Of a DNA stretch of 64,000 nt, positions 7,295 through 15,420 are shown piece after piece. A model generated the notes under the pieces. The model had not been told where the DNA came from and did no database searches. It saw only the letters and a list, made by a program, of their open reading frames with translations. The first letter of the stretch is position 1. Each line of letters opens with the position of its first letter. The DNA is from Streptomyces sp. CC208A (GTDB lineage: Bacteria > Actinomycetota > Actinomycetes > Streptomycetales > Streptomycetaceae), in NCBI RefSeq assembly GCF_030010625.1, contig NZ_JASCXN010000019.1, forward strand, positions 1 through 64,000. Reading direction: 5' to 3'. Position numbers and translations under genes: made by a program.

Positions 7295-7356
7295 AGCCAC
7301 GTCACGAGACGGACACACCGCCCACACAGCGGCCCCGAGCCCGGCACGCTGACCCG

Positions 7357-7644
7357 ATGCGCATCAAACCCGCCCTCACCACTGCCAGCCTCATCGTCAC
7401 CCTCACGCTCACCCTCACCGGATGCAGCTCCTACACCGTCAACGACTGCCGCAAGGCCCTCACGGACACCTCCACCGAGACCAACAGGCCCAAGGAGTGC
7501 CAGGACATCAGCCAGGCCGACTACGAAGCCCTCCTGATGAGCCGGGACCTCGACAAAGCCCTCGACGGCCTGAGCGACGAGGACAAAGACCTCCTCGACT
7601 ACCACGACGACGGCCAGCTCAACGACAGCATCACCGGCGGCTAG
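7357..7644 (+). CDS. Small prophage lipoprotein (95 aa)
   Basis: A basic N-terminus, a hydrophobic stretch (residues 8-20) and the lipobox LTGC with Cys23 mark it as a lipoprotein anchored outside the membrane. The mature part is about 70 acidic residues with two further cysteines (at the start, NDCRK, and KECQD) that could form a disulfide. In lysogens such surface lipoproteins sometimes block superinfection; that is an inference from phage biology. The gene is under the palindrome-controlled promoter at 7183. Confidence 0.82.
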   Translation: MRIKPALTTASLIVTLTLTLTGCSSYTVNDCRKALTDTSTETNRPKECQDISQADYEALLMSRDLDKALDGLSDEDKDLLDYHDDGQLNDSITGG

Positions 7645-7661
7645 ACACCCAGGAGGCGCCC

Positions 7662-7937
7662 GTGGCCGGCAACCCCCGCAACGGGCGCCCCTACCGGCGT
7701 CTCGTCGCCGCACAGAAAGCCAAGGGCCTGCCCTGCGCACGCTGCGGCGGCTACATCAACCCCAACCTCGACCCGCGGTCCCCGTGGAGCTTCACGCTCG
7801 ACCACATCGTCCCCCTCAGTCGCGGCGGCAGCCTCCTCGACCCCGCCAACGCCCGCTCGATGCACCGCCGCTGCAACTCGGCCCGAGGCAACCGCACGGC
7901 CGCCACAGCGCCGATGCGAGCCTCACGGAGGTGGTGA
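7662..7937 (+). CDS. HNH endonuclease next to terminase (91 aa)
   Basis: GTG at 7662 follows AGGAGG. The fold is typical: a CxxC knuckle (CARC), the catalytic LDHIVPLSRGG motif around residues 46-56, an Asn-containing linker, then HRRCN. In HK97-like phages an HNH protein encoded beside the terminase assists cleavage of concatemeric DNA at cos during packaging (established for that group). The position directly upstream of the terminase genes fits this role. Confidence 0.9.
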   Translation: MAGNPRNGRPYRRLVAAQKAKGLPCARCGGYINPNLDPRSPWSFTLDHIVPLSRGGSLLDPANARSMHRRCNSARGNRTAATAPMRASRRW

Positions 7938-7942
7938 GCACC

Positions 7943-8128
7943 ATGTCCCTCCTCCGCCGCATTGCCCAGCGCTGCGAGACCCACGACAGGCCGTCACAGC
8001 CCCGCATCCACGCACTGGAACAGCAGCTCGACATCGAGCCCAGCGCCACCCCGGAGGACCCCGTGGAGGCGTACAGCAACCCGGAGCTCGTCGACTGCGG
8101 CCACCGCTGGTGCCAGCAACGGAGGTGA
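7943..8128 (+). CDS. Small prophage hypothetical protein (61 aa)
   Basis: ATG at 7943 is preceded by GGAGGTGG. The product is short and charged, with CETH near the start and CGHRWC near the end, possibly one metal site. It sits between the HNH and kinase genes and its 3' end carries the ribosome site of the next gene. The function is unknown. Confidence 0.65.
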   Translation: MSLLRRIAQRCETHDRPSQPRIHALEQQLDIEPSATPEDPVEAYSNPELVDCGHRWCQQRR

Positions 8129-8132
8129 CGTC

Positions 8133-8570
8133 GTGCTGTACGTCGTCACCGGCCCACCAGCCGCAGGCAAGAGCAGCTGGATCCAAGCCCACGCCACCGC
8201 ACGCGACATCGTCATCGACCTCGACCTCATCAGCCGGGCACTCTCCGGCCCCGGCGCACCCCAGTGGAACCAGGACCCCACCCTCCTACGCGTCGCCCAC
8301 AAGGCCCGCTATGCGGCCATGCACGAAGCGTTCGAGCTCCGCGACAAAGTCGACGTCTACCTCATCCACACCATGCCCAGCCGCAAAGCCCTGGCCAAGT
8401 ACAAGCGCCTCGACGCCGAGATCGTGGCCGTCGACCCCGGACGCGACATCGTCATGGCCCGCATCGAAGCCATGCGCTCCCCCGACATGGCCCGCGTCGC
8501 GTCCCGCTGGTACAGCCAGCGAAAGAACCTCCCCCGACCCCCCATGCCCCAGGCCTCCCGGCAGTGGTGA
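8133..8570 (+). CDS. P-loop kinase-like ATPase (145 aa)
   Basis: GTG at 8133 was chosen because GGAGGTGA lies eight bases upstream and the P-loop TGPPAAGKSSW then sits at residues 6-16, as in AAA_33-type kinases. An upstream in-frame start would add unstructured sequence. The DLDLISRAL and VYLIHTMPS stretches match the core strands, and an arginine-rich lid is present (MARIEAMR). Phages use such enzymes as polynucleotide or nucleotide kinases; the substrate cannot be told. It is commonly found beside the terminase in Streptomyces phages. Confidence 0.85.
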   Translation: MLYVVTGPPAAGKSSWIQAHATARDIVIDLDLISRALSGPGAPQWNQDPTLLRVAHKARYAAMHEAFELRDKVDVYLIHTMPSRKALAKYKRLDAEIVAVDPGRDIVMARIEAMRSPDMARVASRWYSQRKNLPRPPMPQASRQW

Positions 8571-8743
8571 CCTGATGCGGTCAGTCACCGTGCGCAGCCG
8601 CAGACAGTGACCACCAGGCCGGAAACCTCCCGCCGCCAGGGCGTCAAGGACCCCTGACCCTGGGAGCGGGTCGTTTCTTTGAGTACAGGACCGGGCGACC
8701 CACAAGCCCTTCTCGCCCGATTTTTTGCGCGGCCATTTGAAAA

Positions 8744-8781
8744 CGCTATTTACCCGGCCTGCTGGGTCCGGGTGAATAGCG
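8744..8781 (+). other. Hairpin in candidate cos/packaging region
   Basis: CGCTATTTACCCGG at 8744-8757 pairs with CCGGGTGAATAGCG at 8768-8781 (one G-U pair) around a ten-base loop. The 8571-8818 interval has no convincing gene, contains a T-tract at 8731-8736 and is AT-rich for this genome. It lies immediately before the small terminase gene, where cos or pac sites usually are. The assignment as cos is an inference. Confidence 0.5.
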
Positions 8782-8818
8782 ACTCTCTGTAATCGTCACT
8801 TTGAGTGAGGGGGTTCGG

Positions 8819-9100
8819 GTGATCGCCGATTCGGTCCGCGCGGAGCTTGACATCTTGGCCGTGACCAGTGTCTCCCCCGGTCTCGCAGCCTCGGCCGTCA
8901 AGCTCGCCGAGGCTCTCGACGCGCTCGGTCCCGGTGACGCTCCGACAGCACAGGCCGTCCTCGTCGACAAGCTTCACGCCGTCATGGTCCGTCTCCGCAG
9001 CCTCGCGCCCGTACAGGAAGAGGGGGACAGCGTCGATGACATCGCTCGCCAGCGAGAGAAGCGCCGCGCCGAAGCCCGCGAGCGGGCAGCCGGCCAGTAG
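8819..9100 (+). CDS. Terminase small subunit
   Basis: The product is a 93-residue, helical, Ala-rich protein directly before and overlapping the large terminase gene. GTG at 8819 was preferred over TTG at 8801 because GAGGGGG precedes it at proper spacing. In this class the small subunit recognises packaging DNA and regulates the large subunit's ATPase. The sequence has no motif strong enough on its own; position, size and the 65-base overlap support the call. Confidence 0.75.
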   Translation: MIADSVRAELDILAVTSVSPGLAASAVKLAEALDALGPGDAPTAQAVLVDKLHAVMVRLRSLAPVQEEGDSVDDIARQREKRRAEARERAAGQ

Positions 9101-10568
9101 CGGCACGGTCTACGGGTGGCAGACGCCGCCGATCGAAACGGCGCCTGCGGCCATCTCCACGGCCGGGCAGGAAGCTGTGGACCTTGCGCGGCGGGCGGGC
9201 CTGCACCTGGACCCGTGGCAGGAGCACATCCTGCGGGTGGGGATGGGCGAGAAGCCGGACGGCAGTTGGGCAGCGTTCGAGGTCGCGTTCAACGTCCCAC
9301 GTCAGAACGGCAAGGGCGGCGCGATCGAGGCCCGCGAGCTGTGGGGGCTGTTCATCGGCGGCGAGGAGCTGATCCTCCATTCGGCGCACGAGTTCAAGAC
9401 GGCAAAGAACGCGTTCAAGCGGATCGAGCGTCTGATCCGTCAGACCCCTGACCTGCACAAACGCGTCAAGACGTATCGGCAGACGGTGGGCGAGGAAGGC
9501 ATCGAGCTGCACTCCGGGCAGCTGCTGCGATTCATCGCCCGGTCGAAGGGCTCGGGCCGCGGCTTCACCGGCCACCTCAACGTCATGGACGAGGACATGA
9601 TCCTCGGCGACAACGAGATGGACGCACTGCTGCCCACCATGGCGGCCGTGCCGGATCCTCAGATCTGGTACGCAGGGAGTGCCGGTATCGGGTCTCCGTC
9701 GGTGCAGCTTGCCCGTCTGCGGCGTCGTGCGCTGGCCGCGATCGAGGCGGGGATCCCGGATCCGTCGCTGGCGTACATGGAGTGGTCGGCCGATCCTCAC
9801 CGTGACGAGTGCCCGCCTGACTGCACGGCGCACGACGACTGGCAGAGCGATGAGGCGGTGCTGAAGTCGAACCCCGGTATCGGCTACCGGCTGACGCTGG
9901 AGAAGGTCGCGCGGGAGCGGGCGACGCTGAGCCGGGCCGGGTACATGCGTGAGCGTCTCGGTGTGGGTGACTACCCGTCCGACGGCACGGACACCTGGCA
10001 GGTCATCGGTGAGGACGCGTGGCGGGCCTTGGCGGATCCGAAGGCGAAGCCTGTCGGTCCGTACGCCTTCTCCATCGACGCGACCCCTGAGCGGGATCAT
10101 GCGGCGATCGTGGTGGCGTGTACGTGGCGTGGTGGGACACACCTGGAGGTCATCGAGCACCGGCCCGGTATGGGCTGGGTGGTGGAGCGGGCCAAGCAGC
10201 TGCACGAGAAGTGGGGGCCGCGCTGCTGGGTCGTCGACGGCGGCGGCCCGGCTGGCTCGCTGATCCCGGACCTTGAGGAAGCTCTCGGAAGCACGGTGGT
10301 GCAGCCGAAGGCGCGGGAGATCGCGCAGGCGACCGGCCAGTTCTACGACGCGGTCGCCGACCAGTCCATCAGCCACTTCGACCCGCCGCCCCTGGCGGTG
10401 GCTCTGGCGGGCGCGCAGAAGCGCCCGTTGGGTGATGCGTGGGCCTGGGCTCGCCGCGGCGTGGGTGTGGACATCAGTCCGCTGGTGGCGGCCACGCTGG
10501 CGAAGTGGGGCCTGGGTGCCGAGGTCGAAGAGCAGCCCAACCGGGACATCTTGAGCAACGTGTGGTGA
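9036..10568 (+). CDS. terL: Terminase large subunit (510 aa)
   Basis: The enzyme powers DNA translocation into the prohead and cuts the packaged DNA. Residues 88-93 (PRQNGK) form the terminase-type Walker A and residues 181-187 (LNVMDED) the Walker B. The C-terminal RNase H-like nuclease has acidic candidates Asp348 (FSIDAT) and Asp401 (WVVDGGG). The length is normal for the Terminase_1 family. ATG at 9036 has AGGGGG upstream and overlaps the small subunit gene; longer upstream frames would only be out-of-phase extensions. Confidence 0.95.
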   Translation: MTSLASERSAAPKPASGQPASSGTVYGWQTPPIETAPAAISTAGQEAVDLARRAGLHLDPWQEHILRVGMGEKPDGSWAAFEVAFNVPRQNGKGGAIEARELWGLFIGGEELILHSAHEFKTAKNAFKRIERLIRQTPDLHKRVKTYRQTVGEEGIELHSGQLLRFIARSKGSGRGFTGHLNVMDEDMILGDNEMDALLPTMAAVPDPQIWYAGSAGIGSPSVQLARLRRRALAAIEAGIPDPSLAYMEWSADPHRDECPPDCTAHDDWQSDEAVLKSNPGIGYRLTLEKVARERATLSRAGYMRERLGVGDYPSDGTDTWQVIGEDAWRALADPKAKPVGPYAFSIDATPERDHAAIVVACTWRGGTHLEVIEHRPGMGWVVERAKQLHEKWGPRCWVVDGGGPAGSLIPDLEEALGSTVVQPKAREIAQATGQFYDAVADQSISHFDPPPLAVALAGAQKRPLGDAWAWARRGVGVDISPLVAATLAKWGLGAEVEEQPNRDILSNVW

Positions 10569-10581
10569 GAGGGGTGAGGGC

Positions 10582-11877
10582 ATGAGCTGGTGGTGGCCCT
10601 TCCGCCGCAAGCAGCAGCAGCGGGCGATCTCGTACCAGGACGTGTGGGGATCCGGAGCGGACCAGGTGCTGCGGGGTACGTCTCAGGAACGTGCGCTGCG
10701 CCTGTCGCCCGTGTACGCGGCAACCAGGCTGCTGGCGGACTCGGTGGCGTCGCTGCCGCTGAAGACGTTCCTGGCGGTCGGTGAGACCCGCTGGCCGTCG
10801 CCTCTGCCGGAGCTGTTCCGGCATCCGGCCGCGGTGGGTACGCGGTATGACTGGCTGCATCGGGCGATGACGTCGCTGACGCTGCGCGGCAACGCGTACG
10901 GCCTGATTGTCGCCACGGACGCTGCGGGGTGGCCGACGCAGATTGAGTGGCTGCACCCCGACGACGTGTCCATCGAGGACAACCTGGCGCCGGTTCCGGT
11001 CTGGTACTACCAGGGTCGGCGGCTCGATGACGGGCAGATGTTCCACATCCCGGCGTACACGCTGCCTGGCCAGACCCTTGGCCTGTCGCCGATCGCGTAC
11101 TTCGCCTCCACGACGGAGACGGGGCTGCTGGCTCAGCAGTTCGGGCGGGACTGGTTCGCGAACGGGTCGACTCCTGCGGCGGTCCTGGAGACCGACATGG
11201 AGGTCACCCGGGAGGCGGCAGACATCCTGAAGGCCCGGTTCAAGGAGGCTTCCGCAGGGCGTGACGTGGTGGCTCTAGGCGGTGGCGTGAAGTACCGGCC
11301 CATCAGCGTGCCGGCGAACGAGTCGCAGTTCCTGGAGACGATCAAGGCTACGGCGAATCAGGTGGCCGCGATCTACGGTGTTCCGGCCGAGAAGATCGGC
11401 GGGGAGACCGGCGGGTCTCTGACGTACAACACGGTCGAGCTGGACTCCATTGACTTCCTGTCGTGGACGCTGCGGCCGTGGCTGTCCCGGCTGGAGCTGG
11501 CGTTCTCGCAGCTCAGGCCCTCCGTGGAAGAAGTGCGGTTCAACGCGGACGCGATGATCCGGACCGACTTGAAGACCCGGTACGAGGCGCACGGCATGGC
11601 GCTGGACCAGGGCTGGCGGAACCGGGACGAGGTGAGGGCGATTGAGAACGAGGCTCCGCTGCCGAACGGTCTGGGGCAGACGTACCTGCCGCTGTCGTCG
11701 GCGATGTCCGTCAGCCTCGACCCCGAACAGGCCACGGCTCGTAACGTCGTCGAGATGATCCAGAAGGTGGGTAGCGGCGTGAACGTCATGCTCACAGCGG
11801 ACGAGGCGCGGGCGATTCTCAACCAGGCGGGCGCCAACCTGGCCGGCCCCTATCAGGCTCCTACGGAGGACTCATGA
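10582..11877 (+). CDS. Portal protein, HK97 family (431 aa)
   Basis: The protein forms the dodecameric ring at the capsid vertex through which DNA enters. The sequence shows the usual portal pattern: N-terminal clip/stem sequence, an SPVYAATRLLADSVASLPL segment typical of HK97-like portals, and a long alpha/beta wing. The C-terminus is helical. It starts 13 bases after the terminase stop and overlaps the protease gene by four bases (ATGA), a normal arrangement. Confidence 0.95.
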   Translation: MSWWWPFRRKQQQRAISYQDVWGSGADQVLRGTSQERALRLSPVYAATRLLADSVASLPLKTFLAVGETRWPSPLPELFRHPAAVGTRYDWLHRAMTSLTLRGNAYGLIVATDAAGWPTQIEWLHPDDVSIEDNLAPVPVWYYQGRRLDDGQMFHIPAYTLPGQTLGLSPIAYFASTTETGLLAQQFGRDWFANGSTPAAVLETDMEVTREAADILKARFKEASAGRDVVALGGGVKYRPISVPANESQFLETIKATANQVAAIYGVPAEKIGGETGGSLTYNTVELDSIDFLSWTLRPWLSRLELAFSQLRPSVEEVRFNADAMIRTDLKTRYEAHGMALDQGWRNRDEVRAIENEAPLPNGLGQTYLPLSSAMSVSLDPEQATARNVVEMIQKVGSGVNVMLTADEARAILNQAGANLAGPYQAPTEDS

Positions 11878-12554
11878 CCGAGCAAGAGCGTCGGTTCACG
11901 CGCGGCCTCGTGGAGGTCCGGGCGGCCGGCGAGCAGCCCCGTCAGATCGGCGGGTACGCGGCGAAGTTCAACCGGCTGTCGCAGAACCTCGGCGGGTTCG
12001 TCGAGCGGATCGATCCCGGGTTCTTCGCCAAGAGCGAGGGGGACGGCTGGCCGGAGGTGATGGCCCGCTACAACCACGACGACAACCGGCTCCTCGGTAC
12101 GACGGAGGCCGGGACGCTGCGGCTCGTCGTCGACGGCACCGGGCTGGACTACAGCACCGACGTGCCCGCCTCCCGCGAGGACGTCCTGGAGCTCGTCCGC
12201 CGCGGCGACGTCCGCCGGTCCAGCTTCGCGTTCCGTACGTTCGCCGACGACTGGGGCATGACCGACGACGGGTTCCCGCTGCGGACCCTGCTGTCGGGCG
12301 CCCTGGTGGATGTGGCGCCGGTCAACACCCCGGCGTACATGGACACCTCGACCGGGCTGCGGTCCCTCGCGGAGAAGGCCGGGGCCGACCTCGCCGAGGT
12401 CCGGGCCGCCGCCGACACGGACGGCCTGGCCCAGTTCCTGGGGGCCAAGCCCCCGACCGTCATCGACCTCGCGCCGAGCGGGCAGGACGAAACCCACCCG
12501 CTCCTCGCGGTACGGCAGCGGCGCGCCGAGCTCATGCAGCGCCGCACCTTCTGA
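11874..12554 (+). CDS. Prohead maturation protease, HK97 family (226 aa)
   Basis: A serine protease that trims the scaffolding part of the capsid protein. Visible signatures are IGGYAAKFNRLS near the start, the catalytic-histidine stretch (NHDDNRLLGTT) near residue 65 and the catalytic-serine stretch (VRRSSFAFRT) around residue 110. The gene overlaps the portal stop (ATGA) and precedes the capsid gene. The family assignment is firm and the individual catalytic residues are read by eye. Confidence 0.93.
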   Translation: MTEQERRFTRGLVEVRAAGEQPRQIGGYAAKFNRLSQNLGGFVERIDPGFFAKSEGDGWPEVMARYNHDDNRLLGTTEAGTLRLVVDGTGLDYSTDVPASREDVLELVRRGDVRRSSFAFRTFADDWGMTDDGFPLRTLLSGALVDVAPVNTPAYMDTSTGLRSLAEKAGADLAEVRAAADTDGLAQFLGAKPPTVIDLAPSGQDETHPLLAVRQRRAELMQRRTF

Positions 12555-12590
12555 GGCAGGGCGACACCCACCTCGACAACCAACCCCCTG

Positions 12591-12617
12591 ACACCCCTGG
12601 CCGCCGGCCCTGGGTGT
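12591..12617 (+). other. Hairpin before capsid gene
   Basis: ACACCC and GGCC arms pair with GGCC and GGGTGT across a two-base internal loop. It lies in the 88-base leader of the capsid gene and may stabilise or process the mRNA. Confidence 0.45.
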
Positions 12618-12642
12618 CGTCGTCTTGCCCAAGGAGGGCAGC

Positions 12643-13884
12643 GTGTCTGAGTTCATCAAGCGGCTGCAGGAGCGCCGCGCCAACGTGTGGGAGCAGGCTA
12701 AGGAGCTCCTCGACGCGGCCGAGGCCGAAAAGCGGGAGCTGACGGCCGAGGAGGAGCAGACCTACCAGCGGCTCAACGCCGACCTCGACGCCATCGACGC
12801 CCGCGCCAAGGACCTTGCGGCGGCCGAGCAGCGCAACAGGGACGCCGACGAGGCGTTCCGGCAGCTCCTGGAGAAGGAGCCCGCCCCCGAGCACCAGCGC
12901 AGCGCCGCCGACCAGGAGACGCAGCGCGTCCGTGACTGGCTCACCGGCGCGTCCGGGAGCCGTGCCCTGGAGATCGGCCCGTCCCAGCGGATGCCGCTCG
13001 ACCAGCGCACCCTGTCCAAGCTGACGGCCGGCGCCGGTGCGAACACCGTGCCAATCTCGTTCTACAACCAGCTCGTGCAGCACATGATCGAGACCTCCGG
13101 TGTTCTGGCCGCGGGGCCGACGGTGCTGCGGACCGCGACCGGCGAGCAGCTCCAGATCCCGAAGACGACCGCGCACTCCGCGTCCGCGGGCATCGTCGCC
13201 GAGGCGGGCACGCTGACGCCGAACGAGCCGACGTTCGGGCAGGTGTCCCTCGACGCCTACAAGTACGGCTTCCTGCTTCAGGTGTCGCACGAGCTCGCCA
13301 ACGACACCGGCGTCGACCTCCTCGGCTACCTCGCCATGCAGGCCGGGCGCGCGCTCGGCAACGGCTTCGGCGCCCACCTCGTCACCGGCGATGGCTCGTC
13401 CAAGCCGAACGGCGTCCTCACCACCTCCACGCTCGGCGTGACCGGCGCCGCGTCGGTGGCCGGCGCGCCGTCTGCGGACGACCTGATTGACCTGTTCTAC
13501 TCGGTCATCGCCCCGTACCGCATGTCGACCTCGTGCGGGTGGATGATGCGGGACGCGACGATCGCAACCGTCCGCAAGCTGAAGGACGGCAACGGCCAGT
13601 ACGTGTGGCAGCCCGCCCTCACCCAGGGTTCGCCGGACACGATCCTCGGCAAGCCGGTCCACACCGACCCGAACATGCCGGCCGTCGCCCTCGGCGCCAA
13701 GAGCATCCTGTTCGGCGACTTCTCCACGTACTTCGTGCGGGAGGTCGAGACCGTGCGGTTCGAGCGGTCGGACGACTACGCGTTCAACACGGACCTGATC
13801 ACCTACCGGGCGATCCTGCGCGGCGACGGCGACCAGGTCGACACCACCGGCGCGGTCAAGCACTTCATCGGCAACGCGGCCTGA
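12643..13884 (+). CDS. Major capsid protein, HK97 fold (413 aa)
   Basis: GTG at 12643 is preceded by AAGGAGGG; the TTG further upstream at 12625 lacks a ribosome site. Residues 1-95 are a charged coiled coil, the delta domain that acts as internal scaffold and is removed by the upstream protease. From about residue 120 the sequence reads as an HK97 coat (FYNQLVQHMIETSGVLAAGP, then E-loop and P-domain strands, ending with the LFGDFSTYFVRE stretch). A strong terminator follows. Confidence 0.95.
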   Translation: MSEFIKRLQERRANVWEQAKELLDAAEAEKRELTAEEEQTYQRLNADLDAIDARAKDLAAAEQRNRDADEAFRQLLEKEPAPEHQRSAADQETQRVRDWLTGASGSRALEIGPSQRMPLDQRTLSKLTAGAGANTVPISFYNQLVQHMIETSGVLAAGPTVLRTATGEQLQIPKTTAHSASAGIVAEAGTLTPNEPTFGQVSLDAYKYGFLLQVSHELANDTGVDLLGYLAMQAGRALGNGFGAHLVTGDGSSKPNGVLTTSTLGVTGAASVAGAPSADDLIDLFYSVIAPYRMSTSCGWMMRDATIATVRKLKDGNGQYVWQPALTQGSPDTILGKPVHTDPNMPAVALGAKSILFGDFSTYFVREVETVRFERSDDYAFNTDLITYRAILRGDGDQVDTTGAVKHFIGNAA

Positions 13885-13897
13885 TCCGGCCTCTTCG

Positions 13898-13926
13898 AGG
13901 GGCAGGCCCTACACGGGCCTGCCCCT
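13898..13926 (+). terminator. Strong hairpin after the capsid gene
   Basis: AGGGGCAGGCCC and GGGCCTGCCCCT pair perfectly over 12 bp around a TACAC loop. It directly follows the capsid stop and probably lowers downstream expression relative to capsid, as in many phages. Confidence 0.8.
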
Positions 13927-13948
13927 CCTTCAGGAAGGGAGTACGCGG

Positions 13949-14170
13949 GTGCGCGTGCGTATGAAGGTCAGCATCTCCGGGACCCGTGATGGGGCGGATT
14001 GGCCGGGCAAGGACGGCGAGGTGGACCTGCCGGACGAGGAGGCCACCCAGCTCATCCGCAACGGCGCAGCGGAGGCCGTGGCCGTCGGGTCGGTGGTGGA
14101 GACCGCGACCGTGCCGGACGACACCGAGACCGCGGCGCCGGTACGCCGGCGGGCGCAGGGCAAGAAGTAG
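13949..14170 (+). CDS. Small head protein or connector (73 aa)
   Basis: GTG at 13949 follows GGAAGGGAG. The first 45 residues are beta-rich and contain the WPGKDGEVDLPDEEATQLIRNGAAE pattern seen in many short actinophage head-region proteins. The C-terminus is Ala/Arg/Lys-rich and probably disordered. It could be a head decoration or adaptor piece; the exact role is unknown. Confidence 0.75.
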   Translation: MRVRMKVSISGTRDGADWPGKDGEVDLPDEEATQLIRNGAAEAVAVGSVVETATVPDDTETAAPVRRRAQGKK

Positions 14171-14180
14171 GCGGTGGACG

Positions 14181-14732
14181 GTGGCGCTGCTGACGCTGGC
14201 TGAGGCGAAGGATCAGCTCGACATCACGACCACGACCAGCGATGCGGAGTTGCAACGGTACATCGACGCGCTGACGGCGCCGATCGAGCGGTTCGTGGGA
14301 CCGGTGGAGAACCGGACGGTGACGGAGGTGATCGACGGCAAGACGCACTTCCTGTGCCTGTCGAGCGTCCCGGTCGTGTCGATCACGTCCATCACCCCGG
14401 CGCTCAGCGGCGGCGAGGCCATCGACCCCGGAGACGTCTTCCTCGACGGCGCCAAGGGAGTCGTACGGCGCCTCACCGGCGGCACGTTCTGCGGCGGCCT
14501 GTGGACGGTGGAGTACACCGCCGGCCGCGGCACGGTCCCGCCGACGATCCGGCTGGCTGCGGCGATCCTGCTGCAGCATCTGTGGCGTACCCAGTACGGG
14601 GCGGCCCGCGGGTCGGCCGGCGGCGGGGACGACTTTGACGTGAACGAGCCCATCATCGGCTTCGGCTACGCAATCCCGAACAGGGTGCTGCAACTGCTGG
14701 AGCCGTACCGAGTACCCCCGGGGGTGGCGTGA
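14181..14732 (+). CDS. Head-tail connector, gp6-like (183 aa)
   Basis: The N-terminal helical sequence (LTLAEAKDQLDITTTTSDAEL) is the signature start of the phage gp6/YqbG-like head-tail adaptors that sit under the portal. The middle is beta-rich, and a helix (RLAAAILLQHLWRTQYG) and a C-terminal LLEPYR follow. GTG at 14181 has only a weak ribosome site (GGTGGA). It overlaps the next gene by four bases. Confidence 0.87.
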   Translation: MALLTLAEAKDQLDITTTTSDAELQRYIDALTAPIERFVGPVENRTVTEVIDGKTHFLCLSSVPVVSITSITPALSGGEAIDPGDVFLDGAKGVVRRLTGGTFCGGLWTVEYTAGRGTVPPTIRLAAAILLQHLWRTQYGAARGSAGGGDDFDVNEPIIGFGYAIPNRVLQLLEPYRVPPGVA

Positions 14733-15196
14733 TGGTGACCTCCCGGGTCCCGGCTGCGGTTGCGGCTCTCCTCGATGTCTTGCGCGCGGCGCCGTCCCTC
14801 GCCGAGGTGCACATCGAGGACGGCCCGACCGCAGTCAACCTCACCGACCGCGACCGGATCTATGTCGGCTGGCAGCCGAACGGTGAGGCCGGGGTGTCCC
14901 TGCAACAGGACTTCAACGCAGCGGGCGCGAGGACTCGTGACGAGTTCTTCACCATCGCCTGCTACGTGGAGTCGCGGGCGGGCGACAAGGACATGGCGGC
15001 CCGCCGCAGTAGGGCGTTCGAGATCCTCGGCGTGGTCGAGTCCGAGTTGCGGGCGTCGGAGGTATCGCCGGAGGCGCCCACCCTGAACGGGACGGTGCTG
15101 TGGGCTCACCTCACCCTCGGTGACCTGTACCAGGAGCAGCGTGAGGGCGCTATCGCGGGCGTGAATTTCCAGGTCACGTGCCGTGCCCGTATCTGA
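14729..15196 (+). CDS. Tail completion/terminator-like protein (155 aa)
   Basis: The product is an alpha/beta protein with N-terminal helix (VAALLDVLRAAPSL) and a central strand block. The size and position between the connector and the tail tube match the tail terminator or head-tail joining proteins of siphoviruses. The start is GTG overlapping the previous stop (GTGA). Sequence alone does not allow a firmer name. Confidence 0.75.
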   Translation: MMVTSRVPAAVAALLDVLRAAPSLAEVHIEDGPTAVNLTDRDRIYVGWQPNGEAGVSLQQDFNAAGARTRDEFFTIACYVESRAGDKDMAARRSRAFEILGVVESELRASEVSPEAPTLNGTVLWAHLTLGDLYQEQREGAIAGVNFQVTCRARI

Positions 15197-15221
15197 TCAA
15201 CCCCTAGCGAGGAGTACAGCG

Positions 15222-15419
15222 ATGGCGCGTGTGCGCTTCATCGGCCCGGAGCCGGTCACCGTGCCGGAGCTCGGTGGTCGTGAGATCCAGCCGGATCAGG
15301 TGGTGGAGGTCCCGGACGCCAGGTTCGGGGGCTACGTCTGCCAGAAGGCGAAGTGGGAGCCGGTCGAGGAACCGGGCTCGAAGAAGACGGCGGCCAAGTC
15401 CGCGGCGAAGGAGGCGTGA
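15222..15419 (+). CDS. Small head-tail region protein (65 aa)
   Basis: ATG follows GAGGAG at 15209-15214. The 65-residue product has a compact beta-rich front (MARVRFIGPEPVTVPELGG and VVEVPDARFGGY) and a Lys/Ala tail. Similar tiny proteins recur just before the tail tube gene in actinophages. The role is unknown. Confidence 0.78.
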   Translation: MARVRFIGPEPVTVPELGGREIQPDQVVEVPDARFGGYVCQKAKWEPVEEPGSKKTAAKSAAKEA

Positions 15420-15420
15420 C

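Noticed and set aside
7242..7352. A 36-codon open frame upstream of the lipoprotein gene
   Set aside because: It runs through the leader hairpin, has a weak ribosome site and no sensible protein pattern.
8575..8610. An 11-codon frame after the kinase gene
   Set aside because: It is too short and lacks a ribosome site.
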